Source of the DNA: Lepisosteus oculatus
Lineage: Eukaryota > Chordata > Actinopteri > Semionotiformes > Lepisosteidae
Length of the DNA: 64,000 nt
Direction of reading: 5' to 3'
Assembly (NCBI RefSeq): GCF_040954835.1
Contig: NC_090696.1
Span: 72,229,722 to 72,293,721, forward strand
The translations under genes and the position numbers were made by a program. The notes under the pieces are model-generated. The model did no database searches. It saw only the letters and a list, made by a program, of their open reading frames with translations, and was not told where the DNA came from. Each line of letters begins with the position of its first letter. The stretch's first letter is position 1. Positions 9,172-45,092 of the stretch are shown one piece after another.

Positions 9172-12100
9172 ACAAGTATTTAATTGTTTTAGGGGCAAAA
9201 GTCCCCTTTTTATCACGTATTGTTTTAATGTAAACATCTATGAATGTAAGATTTAAATCAGGCTGTTTTCTACAGATCTCAGATCCATTCTCTTATAGAT
9301 TCTCCCTCTTTTCTATAAAAATTCTTTTAAGCCATAAACTATTTGAATGTCTTCATTTCAGAATTGCTAGTGCTCTTAAACTGGTGTTAGGAATGCAAAA
9401 TACTAGAACACTATGAATGTTTCAACAAATTATATGTAAATTATTTTATTATTTAAAAAATTTAAAACTATATCATGACTTTGTTGCTAATAATGAATGT
9501 GTCTTTAAATAAATCCACTTGGAAATAATTAAAGTTCTAATCCTTGAACTAGCATGTTGATTTATTAATACCCATGTAACACTTTTACTGTATGTTTTGA
9601 TCATAAGAGTCGAATTGCTCTTATGATGCATTTTTCTAAATACTCCAGAAAAAAAATGAAAAAATAAACCTTCTTTCTCTCCCTTCAGAATATTTGCGTT
9701 TCACTAAATCACACACTAGTGCATGAAGCATCTGTACTAAGTAAATCAGGGGCCTTTCTGTTGAACGGCAGGCTTTTATATAGTGCAGACTTGTATCAGC
9801 TACAATGCAGCTCACAGTATGCAACAAAGTCATTCAAACCCTTGCTCAAAATGTCTAACTTGCCTCTTTTTTATGTTTGCTTTAACATACATTTTTTAAA
9901 CCACTATGTATAAAATATTTAAAAAATCTAAATTCAAATATAATTAGCTGGTTTCTAATTACTATTAATATACAATTACTAATAAATGTGTATAGTATAC
10001 AATACAAAGGTAGTTCCATTAGGGTTATACAGTATTGTGACATAAAGTATCGCATTTGGAGTTATGGTAGCAATGTGGTAACAACATCCACTGCAATCAC
10101 TGTTTTAAATTAAATTGTTGGTCTCTAGTACAGTATGCATACTTTATGACGAGTGCAGGAAAGCACTAATGTTGTGCCCTCAAAGTTTTTTTTGTCTCCA
10201 CTCTAATAACAAACTAGACATTTGCTTCAAAGAAAACAGTCAATGATGAGATTTATCAAACAATGCACAACCAAATTTGTATTTTTACATTTATTTGTAT
10301 AAAGAGCAAAGTAGAATGGACATATTGCATTTTTATACAACTCTTCCCCAGTGATCACTGCTGAGACAATAGCATACATGGAACTAAAATAAACTGCACA
10401 AGTGGTGAATTCAAACTGACTATCTACAGGTCTGGGTACATTCACATTTTTAACTCATTATATATGGTAAGATTTAATTTGTATGGTTCTCTATTTTTTA
10501 TGCTCTGAATAATCCTTTCCACGCAAACAAAATATTGCAGCAGAACTAGCCTTTGAATGGAAAGCAATACACTGGGGAAGCAGATCAATTTTTAAAAAGT
10601 CAAACTGAAGCTGCCTGAAAATAAATACAGCATAGGGACATACACTGCAGGTGTATGTGCTACCCGTTGATCACATGAAATCGACACTCCCCTCCGATAT
10701 TAAAACTCAACATGAGGGAAATTGGCCTCTGTGGCTTCACGGATTGAACTTCCAGAAATCTGAGAAAGACAGGAAATGGAAAATAAAAATTGTTCAGAAT
10801 AATTGGAAAATCAAGTGCAAACTCTGCAGAAACATTCTCCAGAGCAACAGAATAAATGTGTTCACTTCTTGATATAAGATAGAATTGTCATGAATATAGC
10901 TGCCCCCCTAAAAATCCTGTCAATTTTCCTCTCAACCAACATATTTTATTGAACTCAAAGTCAACCATGGAGTTAAATTTCAGGTCCTGATGTTGCCAGT
11001 AATATTGCTTCATATATAAAATGCGTAACAAAGTCATGAAACTGAATCCATCACTGTCCTGCAACCAACAACATGGTAGTGGTTAATTTCAGAGGCAGTA
11101 CCACCAGCTTTCACTCCTGGTCAATACCATTAAACTATTTGCGTCTGGATAGACTGAAATTGGCATAAAGGTGAAATGCACTACGTTACTGCTAAGTAAT
11201 CTAAAATATTCTGATTTGCTATGAAAGCATTGAGGGAAATGGCTCTCGAACAGCAGTTCACACTACATTGAAACACGCTGCTGAAATGTACCATCTTCTT
11301 TGTCACACCAGTAAAGGGGCTTACCCAGATCACAATTCATGGTCTGTGACGTTAGCACAGTCCAGTTCTTTAAACTGTCCTGTTATATCTGCTATGTGCC
11401 CCAGAGCAAACCTGCGTACTTTCCAGAACAGAGGTACGAGGAGAAGAGAAGTGAAAAGAATAAGAAACCCTTGTAAGTCTGAGGTTGTGGCTGGATATAA
11501 ACCAGCCCTGTAAAGACCTTTCTCGTACATTCAGGAGTAAATGCACAGGGAAGCCTTAGAAATATAACATGAGTATTTGGAACCAGGCCTCTCAGTATAT
11601 ATTAACAATCCTTGGAAAAATAAAGTTATTTAAATCTAAGTCATTATTTTTACCACCGGCAAAGTGACAGGCCTTATTACCCGTTTGACAGGGAAATTTC
11701 TGACTTTGTTTACATCCCTGCTGATGGAGGTCTATGAAATTCATGATGGAATCAGTTAGTGCCTCTTTTCCTTTGTGTAGTTAACATTAGCATTTGAATC
11801 ATACCGATTTAAGCTAAGACTACCTTGCACCCTTGTGTTGTGTCTTAACCTGAATAACAAACCATGTACAAAAAAAGAGAAGCAGAAGCATCTCAGAAGC
11901 AGGATAATCCTGCTGGGTCTCATTTATGTGTTCTGCCTTTTATCAGTACATACAGTATTTGTATATACTGGAGGCACACTAGATATCTTATACACCCAGC
12001 TTACTGTACACATAGCATAGCATATACAGTACATACTACGAGATTCCTACAATACAATAGAAATAACTGAAACATCACAATACTAAAGCTATAATGTGAT

Positions 12101-12323
12101 GATGGAAGCAGACAGGGATTTGCTTCTGATCCTTTCACAACTAGATGAATAACCATAAACAATGGGTTATAGGAAACGTTTTGGAAAAATATTAAGATGG
12201 TGTGAGAAAAAACGTAGACTGTCCGGTTAAATACCTAGCTGGGGGTTTTATGATGTGTCATGAGAAATAGTGCCCAGTAATCGTGTCATCTTTTGCATGT
12301 GGGCCTCAAATACTGCATCATAC
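9172..12323. other. Convergent intergenic region between ODAPH and CDKL2
   Basis: AT-rich sequence. It should contain the CDKL2 last coding exon and 3' UTR on the minus strand, but I could not identify a convincing terminal exon. No other gene seen. Confidence 0.45.
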
Positions 12324-24155
<11,832 letters not shown>

Positions 24156-24639
24156 TTATTTTCTACCGAGTTCGGTGGGGAAACAGCTTTTATCACCAAC
24201 TTACAAACTGCCACTACTGATGAATGTTTTGGAAAGCTGTCTATGGATAAAATCAACGCACTCCCCCCCACACCCTAAGAAAGCTTTAAAACCACAGTCA
24301 CTAGAAAATGGGAAGGGCAATCGTGTGGTTAGGGAAAAAAAAGTTTACCGTTCATTTTTTTTCCCCGTTATGCGAAATCATGCGACTACTTTTTAAATAC
24401 CTCATGCAGTTGGCTCTTGAGGGCTTTCTGCTTCATTGCCCAGATTGATTGCACAGAGTGAGGCACTTGACTTACTTGCAGTGGACGGGGCGCACTCACT
24501 CCATCAAGATGCAGACAATCTTCACTCTTGTGTGTGTTTTTGTTGTTGTTGTTGTTGTCGTTTCGGAAAACTGTACAGCTTATCCGTACATAGCGTTAAT
24601 GAAAGAAAAAAAAAAACCAAATACAAAAACTCGGTCGCG

Positions 24640-25080
24640 AAAGCGTCTCGGTCAGGGCGGGCGCGTCTCTCCGCGAAAGGACGCACACGAGTGGACGTGG
24701 AGAGCCGCAGGAGGGCAGCGGGGGGGGCGGGGGGAGACTCGGGTCCGGGGCGGAGGAAGCGCCTGTTTGTTTTCGGCAGGGAGACGCAGGCAGGAGCCGC
24801 AGGGCAGCCGCGGCCGAGGCGTTACCAACGGCAACCGCTCCCCCGTTCCGTACACAAAAAAAAAACGTTACGTCGCCGCCGCTGCTGCTACGAGCCTCCT
24901 GAGGGCTTCTGCCGGAGTAACCAATGTCCCCAACGTGGCTTTACTGTGAAACTACAACAACAAAAAAAGCTGGGCGGGAGACGCTCGCACCTCGTTATCT
25001 ATGTCCGTCCTAAAAGGACTTACACAGGAGGGGACGCGCTTCGTCCGCCCCCGAAGTGTAGCAGCCACCCAGGTGACTTA
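24640..25080 (-). promoter_or_regulatory. cdkl2: CpG-rich promoter region of CDKL2
   Basis: Dense CpG (gcgtctcggtcagggcgggcg, cgcggccgaggcg, ttacgtcgccgccgctgc) starting about 630 bp upstream of the CDKL2 ATG at 24011. Position and composition fit the promoter/5' UTR. The transcription start is not resolved. Confidence 0.6.
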
Positions 25081-27031
25081 ATATCATGGCAGCGGCCATT
25101 ATGGGACAGCAGCGCCAATTCAAGCATGCCAATTGCACCCACCTGTAAAGGAATGCCGTTTTCCCACCTGCCCGGGGGCGTTTTAACATTTGTCATTACA
25201 GAGCACTGTTTTCAGTTGCAAGTGGTAAAACGTTTAGCGACCCACCTTTAAAAGAAAATACCATAATCAAGAACCCACTGTGCAACCGGTACAGCTGTCG
25301 AAAGCCAATATGCTGCTATTTGTTTTTTCCGTTAGGAGAAATATATAACACAAAACCGGATGATAAAGCTACTGTAAATTCTGGCCCTCGATCTGTTGCA
25401 TTTTTGAACGTTTCTTGTTTCGACGCTCCGTTTCCGTTCAATCCGAATTCAGACTTAAAACCACCAAATTCGCCATATGTCCACGCTGAAAATAAAAAAA
25501 ATAATTTAATAAGAGTTTTGTAAACAACTCTTATAATGCATTTGCAAGAAAAAAAATCGGGTTTTAGTCGGCTTAACTAACCCTTCCAAATAGCTTTTCT
25601 TCCATATCAATATTGAAAAAATAAAACGTGATACGTTTTACACCTTGCTTGAATTTGAGGTGTGTCAAAATCACGGATTACGAGTGGAAAATACTGTTTT
25701 TTCTTCAAACTTGCACCCAGCCCAAACGTTTCCATAAGACTGAGGTCTAAACTGCAAGACTTCTTACGCACCTACACATTCAAAACCCAGGCACCAATAA
25801 ACAGCATAGTGATACTACATATAATCCGATACTGTACATCAACATGGAAATGACAATTTCTTCTTCAGTATGAGGAAGCACACACTATCTCTCGCAGAAG
25901 ATCTTAACCAAACGCACTTAATCAGAACTCAAAACATTTTTACACGCGAGCGATAAATATTTCCAGAAAAAGATTGGAAAATAATTGCTTTGTCGCGTCT
26001 TTGATTCTGTGTTACAGTACATTCAAGGTTGCTTGTTGTCTATGGCTGCATTTCAGCGGAAGCGTGGTCTCACAAATGCCAAATTTGCTTGTTATCGCCA
26101 AGATCTGGGGATTCAGTTTTTGGTCAGGGTAAATGAATATGGTTTGCAGATTTAATTATGCTTTACAACTGCAAGGCAATATCATGGGAGGTTTTATACC
26201 AAATATAAATATAAACAATGGAAGGATGTAAATGGATTGACCGACTTTTCTAAAGTGCTATTAAAGGTGATCATAAGCATTCTTTGGATTGTCACACGCC
26301 TGGGAACACAGAAAAGCATGTGAAACATTTCAAAACCCTAATAATCCGAGGATCTTTAATCCACTAATACACCCAGTGCTTTAAAGATTTGAAACGTTAA
26401 CGTTTGATCACGGCGAGAAATAGTCTCTCTGGACACAATCAATTTTAAGTTCCCACAAAAAATAGCAAATGTGAAATTAATGACTGAAGACGGAGAACAG
26501 AAATTATAGATTTAAAGAGACAATTGTTCCAAATACCGCGGTTTCCCAAAACAGACCACAACGGCCATTGACCTCCCCAGGGAGTTTAAGCAATCTGACT
26601 GGGGAATTCCGTTTTTTAACATGTTACTCGGTTTTCGATGTACAAATGAAACAGTTTTTAAAAAGAATTTAAACAGCCCCACTTAAAAACATAAGACTGT
26701 CGACGGAAGAACCGAGCCCTTAATTAGAACTTAAAAAAAACAGTAAAAGGGGACTCTTCTAGGAAATGTTTGAACGCATTTCTGGGTTTATAATCACTTT
26801 TGATAATGCTATACCATGCGCTTACCAAAACAAGGTTTAAAGCACACTTCAAAAATGAGTAACACATTTTAGCCCAGTAACATACACCTGTTTCATGACG
26901 CTACTTCCAATCACTACATACTACTCGATCTTGATTACACGTCAGCTTTTGAATTCCCAGAGAAGGCTGTAGAGAGGACAAGCTGCCTTTCAAGACAAGA
27001 GGACAGTGCTGAATGATGCAGACATCAGTAG
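25081..27031. other. Intergenic spacer between CDKL2 promoter and G3BP2 3' end
   Basis: Unique-looking sequence of moderate GC with scattered CpG; no coding exon or repeat pair seen. Could contain CDKL2 regulatory elements. Confidence 0.45.
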
Positions 27032-27037
27032 TTTATT
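27032..27037 (-). terminator. g3bp2: Candidate distal G3BP2 polyadenylation signal
   Basis: tttatt on the plus strand reads AATAAA on the minus strand, about 3.1 kb after the G3BP2 stop. Several other AATAAA words lie nearer, for example near 29160 and 29340, so this is one of several options. Confidence 0.35.
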
Positions 27038-30000
27038 GTATGTTAAGTCCAACACATTCAAAACGGAAAACTAAATAAAAACTCTCCACCTGCAACACGT
27101 TTTCTACTAGCAAAAAAAAAGATGCTTTAACACAGAAAATTAATATGGCAAACCACTGTCTACCACACCTTGCTAAAGCCAAGAAGGTAATCTAATTCCA
27201 TTGAAAACATGACAAGGATTGGAATGATACACATTTTGCTCTTTGTACTGCTTTCTTACAAACCACCTACTGCATTTGCAAGTGGAATAAGTTTACAGCC
27301 TTTGCTTTAGAAGGTTTCCTTAAAAAGAAATGGGGGAGGAAAGACAAGCCACCCAGCAGGAGGTGGAAAACCAAATTAACCGCGTGTAAACTTCTTTGAT
27401 GCAGTTAAATTCAAAGCATTCATTTCTGAAACTAGCCAGAAAGCATGATGGCTCTTCAGCTTTTTTTTTTCTCCTTTCTTAACATGTAAAATCCCAGGGT
27501 GATCATCGCACACAAAATGCTGAGAAATTGAGCCACAGTGTTGGTGGAGTTTGGTTGATCCAGAAACAGAAAGGCTTTTCACCACGTGGTAAACTGTCAG
27601 GCCAAGAACCGTAAGAAATTAGACTGGATCGAGCTCAGCAGTGTGGGGAGGAAAGAAAGGGATAATTGAAGAAAACAAAACCTACTCCCTTCCTTGCCTG
27701 ATGGGAACTTCAAGTATATTTACTTCTAGGCCACCAAAGAAATGTAAAAAAAAACCCAAAATAAAACAAAAGAGGAGTGTTATGGAAAATGAACTTGTGT
27801 CCCAGAAATGTTGGAAATAGTGCAAGACTACCATCAAACAAGGAAGACCTCAAGAGTCATTTTCAAAAACCGCTACATCTTAACAAATGTCTGAATACAG
27901 TTCAGTAGAGGACCAGTAAGCCAGCAAGAGTGACAATCCTGTGTAAACAAAGACCTGTTTGTGCAATTCGCCCACCCCACCCCTGCGAGCCACCACCTGT
28001 TGAGGTCTTCCGCTACAAACGGCGGCATTAAGATACTCCGGTTCCCATTCGCCGATCACTGCAAGTGACGTCTGTCTTGAGACAGTGGGCAGGAGCGCTT
28101 CTGAGCGCTTGAGAACCAGCATTAAAATGAGCAGGGGCCGAAAAGGAAAGTGCGTTTGCCGGGCAAGAAGGGATAAGCACAGAGGCCACAACCTTTAGTA
28201 CAACTGTACAGAGAACTACAAAAAAAAAAACTGCCAGTGGCATTTTAACACTTAAAAACTGTTGATGTCCAGTCTGAAATCGGTTTACAGAATTCAGGAA
28301 CAACCACTGCTGAAACTGGGGCGAAGTGCTCCTGGAATCACCTTCCACTGCAATCGGACACGGTCAGACGGTGCTACAGAGAGACTCAGTCCGCGATTCA
28401 ACAGTCCTTCTGCAGTTGTTTGGATTGCGTTACGAACTGGTCACTTTAGACTTCGCTCGCCCCTTCCCTTGCGTGGCGAGGCAGCAACAGAGTTATTTTG
28501 GGTCCATGCAGTCCAAGTTCAAGGCTTTTCACAAACAGTGCAATTCTCTTTCTTTTCCTCTGCCCAACCATCAGTAACTGAAGTGCTGACTTGAAACATT
28601 AACCTTCTGTTGCATTCAGGCTGGGTCGACCTCTCGCAATCGTAATGCAATCAGGCTTTTGAGTAAACCTTTTATAAAGCCACTTTTCCTTGGTATCAAA
28701 GATGCAGTATCCTTGCCTAGCTGCAATAAAGCACTTGAAAAAAAGTACATTGGAAATTTTTCAAGCTCATAACATTTTACTATATATATATAAAAAAACT
28801 AATTTTAGGCACCTTTTCTTGAGCCAAATGCTACTATCCTTTGAACCAGAAACACACTATAAACAAATGTGTAAATCAATGCACATATATCCAAGCAATT
28901 CTCCTTAGCTCAAAATAAATTGACAATGTCCAACACTTTACTCAATGCATACCAGCAATCCTTTGTCTCACAAGGATACTGCAACTTACTAAGAGAAACG
29001 TCAATGATTTTACACAACTGCAGCTGTTTGGCGTTCAAAACAGTTTGTGCAACACACTGCACAATGTCGCAAGTGAGACTGGAATGATGTAATAGAAGGC
29101 ACCATCATGCTTTTTCAACTTTACAAAAAAAAACATACAGTAAGATCTGATTTTGCTGTACATTTATTTTGTGATCCGGGTCTTTCTTAGAAGGGGTGAG
29201 AGTCAGCCATCCCTGTATTGCAGTTGGGCAGATAGGAAACCATGTAAATAAAAAATTAAATTAAAAATAAAAGTGAGCCATCAATCTCTCCTAGTGTTCA
29301 GGTTATCCTTTTTTCAGTTGAAGTCCAGGATCGATCTTTATTAATTTAATTCACATGAAAATAAAGACTCTTTTTCTTTTCCAGCAGTAACTGAAGCATA
29401 GTTAATTAAGGGTTAAGATGTGAAAAGTATATTGGTCACAGCGAGCATGGAGCAGGTCCTGCCCTGTTATTTGTCTAGCTAAAGAAGAGACAACTGTAGG
29501 GTGTTCTCCTGCCTCGTCCCACAGATGTCAATGTAAAATGACAAGAGTACCCATTAGTGCATATTGATGAGTGCATAAATGCAAAATGGTTTTTTTTCCA
29601 CCGTTTAAAGCAAAGTGTTCGTAAAAGAAAAAAAAAACGGCAAGCTTTCCAATTGCACAAATTTGCACCACTTGTTTCCAACAGTAATGGGCAGATTACT
29701 ATTTTACAAAATGTGCAGTAGAGAGATTCAGAGAGCAGCCCCCCCTTTAAACTTGAGGCATTTGTTTTTAATCTCTTCTCCAAATGACGCCGGGCTGTAC
29801 TATTGAAGTTAAGTCTCTTTTTTTTTTCAGTCCCTCTTTTTCACATTGCAGATTTGTTTTTTGTTTTTTTTTCCTCTTAAATTATAAATTAGGTTTGTGA
29901 ACCCTTGAGAAACCGGACAAGGACGTTCAGCTCAAAAGTTGAAAAAAAAAAACGAATGCGTTTTTTTTTTGTCACATCAAAGAAATGGTTGACGGGCTGT

Positions 30001-30112
30001 CACATTCCAAAGCCAAAAAAAAAAGTATATATATATTTATATATGTAGATTTCGTTAACGAGAACGCAAAGATGAAGAACGTGGTACTACTTCCAAACTG
30101 CAGGTGGCGATC
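27038..30112 (-). other. g3bp2: Probable G3BP2 3' UTR
   Basis: About 3 kb downstream of the G3BP2 stop without other exons. A-, T- and CA-rich with many homopolymers, as in the long 3' UTR known for vertebrate G3BP2. The small ORFs here have no splice context. Confidence 0.5.
30025..30046. repeat. (TA)n-rich simple repeat in G3BP2 3' UTR
   Basis: gtatatatatatttatatatg just downstream of the G3BP2 stop codon. Confidence 0.8.
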
Positions 30113-39963
<9,851 letters not shown>

Positions 39964-40579
39964 TCACTGCTGCCGACAGCAACCTCCTCCATGTGCAGCA
40001 GGTCATGATCAGAGCTATGCAAGGGTCTATGGAACAAGAACGGCGATGCATTTTTAGATGCCCTTCTGTTGTTCACAGAAAACAAAGAAATATTCCATAT
40101 TCCCCACCACTTCTTTCAGAGAGTGGGGGGGGGGGGATCATTTATTTTTTATGACGCCTCAGAATTTCAAAATACAGGCACAAGTTCCAAATCTACTTCC
40201 TATGCCTTTTCCCAAACATACTTTACTTTTGATGCACAAAGATCATAGCGCCCTGGAGATCAGTAAAGGCCAATGCACACAAGTAGACAGCTGTATGAAT
40301 TATGCAGGGAACCTTAATACTAAATTGTGGTGTGGGGGCAACATAAAGTTATGAATTGAGGAAAAAAAGGCCAAAAATGCTGAACAAAAAAGTGCTTTTT
40401 TTTCCCCCAGACCTGTACAAAAAAAAGGTAAAGAAAACTGGAGGTGGAAACTCGCGCAGCCTGTGTTTTGTTTCTCTTGGCCGAATCGAGCGCCGTCTAT
40501 TAAGCTGCATGTGGGTCCAATCCTTAAAAAATGTATCACCCCAGCCTTTCGTTTGCAAAATGAAACGAGTTGTTTACGC

Positions 40580-41560
40580 CCGGCTCATCAATGCCGTTCA
40601 GGCACATGGAGACCGTCAAGCTCGGGGGCGAGAGGAGGAGAGATACAGGACGATGCCGCAGGGTTAGTCCTCCGTGAAACAACGTGATCCAACACTATTG
40701 ACCAAATAAGCTACGTCCCGTCGGGTTTTGCTCGCACCCCTCACGAACACACGGCCAACAGTCGTGTTAACTCCAGCGAGCAGGTAATAACCAGCGCCTC
40801 CACGGCGCCTAACGCTGCCAACTTCCTGCAAGCAACACCTTAGCCGCGTTCAACTGCGCCATCAGACACACTTCCGCGCAACACCACCACCGCTAACAAA
40901 ACCAACCACCCGCAACGAATTACTTTAAAAAACGCGTGTTTCGTTCCTCCACCACGTTGGATCCCGAGTCCACCCGAACCTTCCCGGGTGGTTTCTTAAA
41001 TGTTCCACAATGTTTCACGTCTCCCCTGCCCCACGCTCGTCAGATCCCCCGCACACCCGGGTGGGAGGCTCGCTGGGAAACGGCGGAAGGCCCTCCAGCG
41101 CAACGGGGACGAAATCGCATTTGCACGGTTCGGCCCGGCACCACGGCACGAAATCGTGTCACCCCGTTGCACGACAGTCCGTACGCGGATGCGGAGGAGG
41201 AGGGGGAGCAGTCAGCTCGGGTCTTTTCTAAGTTCTCAGGAGTACAGCGCGGCCTTCATTAAGAGCCGCCGTCCTGCAGCGACGCAATGTGCATGTAGTA
41301 GTAGTAGGTCGGTCGCGTCAAAAAAAAAAAAAAAACAGTCTGAAATCAAGCGTTTCTCCCGCAGCAAGACTGTCGGACACGACACTGGCCGCCAGCACCC
41401 GTCAACTCCTGTGCGAAAAGCCGAGGCCGCTGCCGCACACGAGAGGTGTAACCGCGGCTGTCTGGGCTGCTTCAGTCGCGCTTCCGAGAAAGAGCGATAG
41501 TGAAACCGGCCGGGGGCTCATGGCGGTGCGCGTTATGGCGTCGTTTCTTTTGTGTTAAAA
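40580..41560 (-). promoter_or_regulatory. g3bp2: CpG island: G3BP2 promoter / 5' UTR region
   Basis: About 1 kb of CpG-dense sequence 0.7-1.7 kb upstream of the first coding exon (ATG 39879). A non-coding first exon is expected here, since the coding exon is preceded by an acceptor-like agcacgtttaccaaag context. Exact transcription start is not resolved. Confidence 0.6.
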
Positions 41561-42290
41561 TCAACAGCCCCGCCAAGTGCACAAAATAACACGTTAATCC
41601 GCGCCCAGATGGGTGTACATCAACGGTTTTTTTTTTCCTTCGGTCTTTTAGCGAGGTGTGTAAACAAAGATAATGCACGAAAAGCCAGCAGGTAGCGTGC
41701 TCGACATCACGTTAAAAAACACCGCTACTGTACACAGTTACACAGGCCTTTTCTGATCTCGCCGCTCAAACGCAACGCGAGCTCTTCAAAACGACACACA
41801 ATTGGAAAAAAAATACCAAGAATGTCCCTTTTCACTAGAACTGGTCTGAAAAATAGAAGAAAAATCCAAACGTGCTAAATATCCCTTTTCATGTTAGAAA
41901 ATGCACACGCCATACCCCATCTTTACGTAACCAAAAACAAATACAAAATAAGGTGAAGTGATTAATATCAAACCACCAAAACACGGGAGAATAACAAAAA
42001 TTACCCAAATTAAGGCAAAACAAATCGAACTTACCTTTTAAACACCTACCTAAATCAACACAGTGATTAAAGAGAATGGCGATTAATACTGAAGATAAAG
42101 CTAGTCAGTTAAACACGGAAACAGGTATTTCTCTGGGGAAAACGGATTAATTTCTGATTTTTTTTCCCCCCACCTTGCCCTAGGACTCTATGATCTCTGT
42201 TTAATCAGAGATTGGGATTTAAAGCGATAGATTCTATCTTATTGTCTCACCCCTGCTCTCCGGGGCAGGGAACCCCCGTCACACTCAACA

Positions 42291-42400
42291 AACCAATAAA
42301 AACCTCACATTGGACAATACTTATTGTGACGCAAAAAGCGAGTGCTTTCCCGCCCGCCTCCCGCGCCGCCGGTCCAGCGCTTCGAGATTATGACGTCACA
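42291..42400. promoter_or_regulatory. CRE/CCAAT cluster, possible upstream promoter
   Basis: A perfect palindromic CRE (tgacgtca, 42391-42398), CCAAT at 42293-42297 and its reverse attgg at 42309-42313, with GC-rich cccgcccgcctcccgcgccgccgg between. Lies 2.5 kb upstream of the G3BP2 ATG. Could be an alternative G3BP2 promoter or drive a non-coding transcript toward USO1. Confidence 0.45.
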
Positions 42401-44064
42401 AAGACCCTCCGATACTACGCGATTATTTATTAATATTTACCTCTGACGTCCTTATCCAGAAGTCCCTCGGTTTAAAACAATAAATAAATTAAACAGTGCA
42501 AAAAATTCATAATGTAGCGCTGTGTGAAAACAATAGATTTAGAATAAGACATTAACTAAACCAAAAGCAAGGCACACAAATAACAAGCAGAAGTAATAAT
42601 AAGCTTTATTATCTGCCAGACACATTCTTGTACACATTTATTATCTACGAATTCTTCTACTTGTGTATCATCATGTAGTATTGCTATTGCTGCAGCCTGT
42701 GCCTTTTTTTCCCTGTCTTGGTCACTACTTCCTATTAAATCATTTGCTTGCAATTCTAAAATGGTACAATCAGATTTTAAAAAACGACCTGAATGCAAAT
42801 TAGAGCGAAAACGGTAACACATAGATTGTACAACTTGATTCCGAGGTTCCAATGTTCAGTTTAAGCCACTTGCTGAACTTCATGCCTTGTGTCAGCCAGT
42901 GTCTCTCCTGTCAGCTCTTGAGTAGCTTTTCTCTCTAATGTTCCTCTGTTTACATTTTCTTGAGCCTCCTCCTGTGCCCTCCCCAGTTCTGTGTCTCCTG
43001 AATTTCCTCTTCAGACTCCTCCCTCTCCTCTCAGGACGTTTCTGACAGAGAAACATCCAAAGGACCTGCAGTTTCAGTACAGTCTCTGGATAATTAACTC
43101 ATGACAGTGTCTAGTCCAAAACACAGCTCTATTGAACCACGACTGAAGCCTGTTTTTGAATCTTCTAATGTGGTAACCCTGCATTATGCCACAGTCTCCA
43201 TCAGGGGTAGGCATCCCTATCGCTCTAGTGTTGTTTGCTGTGTTTATTCCATCTCAGACTTTCATGACTTGAATTAACCAATTAGGTCAGTAAGAAATCA
43301 AATCAGCTGTGTTTACAAGGGTTCAATGTTGCCCTTTTCTGAACTTTAGAGTTCCGTGTCTCTGTGTTTAAACCTTGATTCCATGAGAAAGTCAGCAATT
43401 AGTGAACTTCAGGGGGACTATAGACAAACAGGGGAGTGAAAGATGTCCCACAGGAGGGTTGCAATTATACAGACAAAAAAGGCACAGATAGTTATTTTTT
43501 CTGGGCTGGACATATATAATCCATATGAACTCAGTGAGACCCACCTGTGTTGTTTGATGTTAGTAGTTTCTGAAGAGCATGAAGCACATCAGGAAAGAGC
43601 AGTATCTAATGGGCAGTAGTTATCAGCAAAAACACAAAATATGACACTTTAAAATAAAAGATTTTAATCTGGCCGTTCAATGGCAGTTAATTAAATTAAT
43701 GTTTTAATTTTACTCACATGCTTTTTTAAGAGACAGACTTTAAAAATAAAGCCAATTACAGAACACAATAACAAGTAATGTGATATTTGTAAGTATTCTA
43801 GGAAAGGCTCAAATAATAACATACAGAATCACAGAACTGCACACTTAAATTAAACTTTGACCTGTATACATTAACTGTGTAAAAAGCACAATTCTTCCAC
43901 CATAGTATAGACTAACAATATTGAATAAGTTAAGGAAACAGTATGACATCGTATAAGTTGTGCCTGCAATGCTTGACTGATCAAAGGCAAACATGATCAA
44001 TCAAAAGATTGTTCATGTTTCAAAGATGGCTAAATTCTAAATAACTAGCATCTCTAAGAAATAA

Positions 44065-44140
44065 GTAATAGGTTTATTCCATGCTGAAAAAAAGAAGAAA
44101 GAGAACACAACGTTTTGGCCGTGGAGCCTTCTTCAGGTGT
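44065..44140 (-). repeat. SINE-like interspersed repeat, copy 2
   Basis: Reverse complement of the element at 2003-2077. Shared core: ACACCTGAAGAAGGCT, AAAACGTTGTGTT and GCATGGAATAAACCTATT. Confidence 0.75.
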
Positions 44141-45092
44141 CTCTAAGAAATGGCTGGACTGTGGATCTGTAACAAGGGGGAAGGGGTAGATGTACCCCTG
44201 CAGAAAAGACCAGTCAAGACATGAGCTGCATATAAAACAGCAAGAAACAGCTGAAGTTTTGAACTTTAGGGCTCTCAAGGGGAAAGGCATTTAACTCAGT
44301 GTGTTGGTGTGCATACAGTAGCTAACTCATTAAATAGTCTTGACAAGAAACCAGTACTTTTAATGGTTATAAAACAGTTTATAAAAAAATACAAGTGGTT
44401 AAAGAAAAAAGTTTAAAGAGAAAAATTTGTATACACAATGAGCTCACAGTAGAACAAACTGGGCATAGTCATTTCTCAGAAAAATGTCTGAAGGAAGATT
44501 TTCAGAAAAAGTACAGTAAATGTCAAATATGAAATATGAACATATCTCATCTGTTCTCCTAGGTGAGGTCGTTTGAATTGCAGTGGTCACCTGTTTTGTG
44601 ACATGCCCAAGTAAATTTTTGCTTTGATGTGAATTTGTGTATCTAAAGGAAATAATCTGAAATACAACCAAATAATCACTGAGGACATATTATTAAAACT
44701 AGCTGTTGCTTGCATGAAAAAAAAAAACATTTTAGAGTTGTTTGAAAACTTTGCATTCTTCCCACTTTCAAATGCTTAAAAAATACAAATAGCTGAATTA
44801 TAAATAAAGAATAAAAGATGTTACTGTCATCAGAAATAAAAATTACGATTGATAATTTTATTTTATTTTTTAAACTTAATTACTGTGCATTGGAAATTGT
44901 ATATTGTATATTTGTTAGAAGCTGCATGCAATGAAGTTGCATTGTGATTCCAACCAGCAATGGTAAAATCATTATTTTTAATCTTGAACAAAGAAGATTA
45001 TGAGAGAACCAAACTCAAGACGTCAAAATCTTAAAAAGCCTAGATAAAAGCAGTACTACTGAATGAAAGTCTTCAGAATCAACACTGAAATA

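Noticed and set aside
9172-12323. Search for the terminal CDKL2 exon (V-S-G-x-P-L-S-D type)
   Set aside because: The best candidate, near 11090-11130 on the minus strand, matches poorly in both sequence and phase, so it was not annotated.
24436-25251. 271-codon plus-strand ORF upstream of CDKL2
   Set aside because: Runs through CpG-island and poly-A stretches; the translation is low-complexity Arg/Gly/Cys-rich and overlaps the promoter of a minus-strand gene.
40936-41558. Several overlapping plus-strand ORFs (up to 166 codons)
   Set aside because: Lie in the G3BP2 CpG island, where stop codons are rare; no common protein features.
42556-42852. 98-codon minus-strand ORF in the G3BP2-USO1 spacer
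   Set aside because: No recognised domain, no splice context, and AT-rich surroundings. A remnant of a transposase or chance ORF cannot be told apart.
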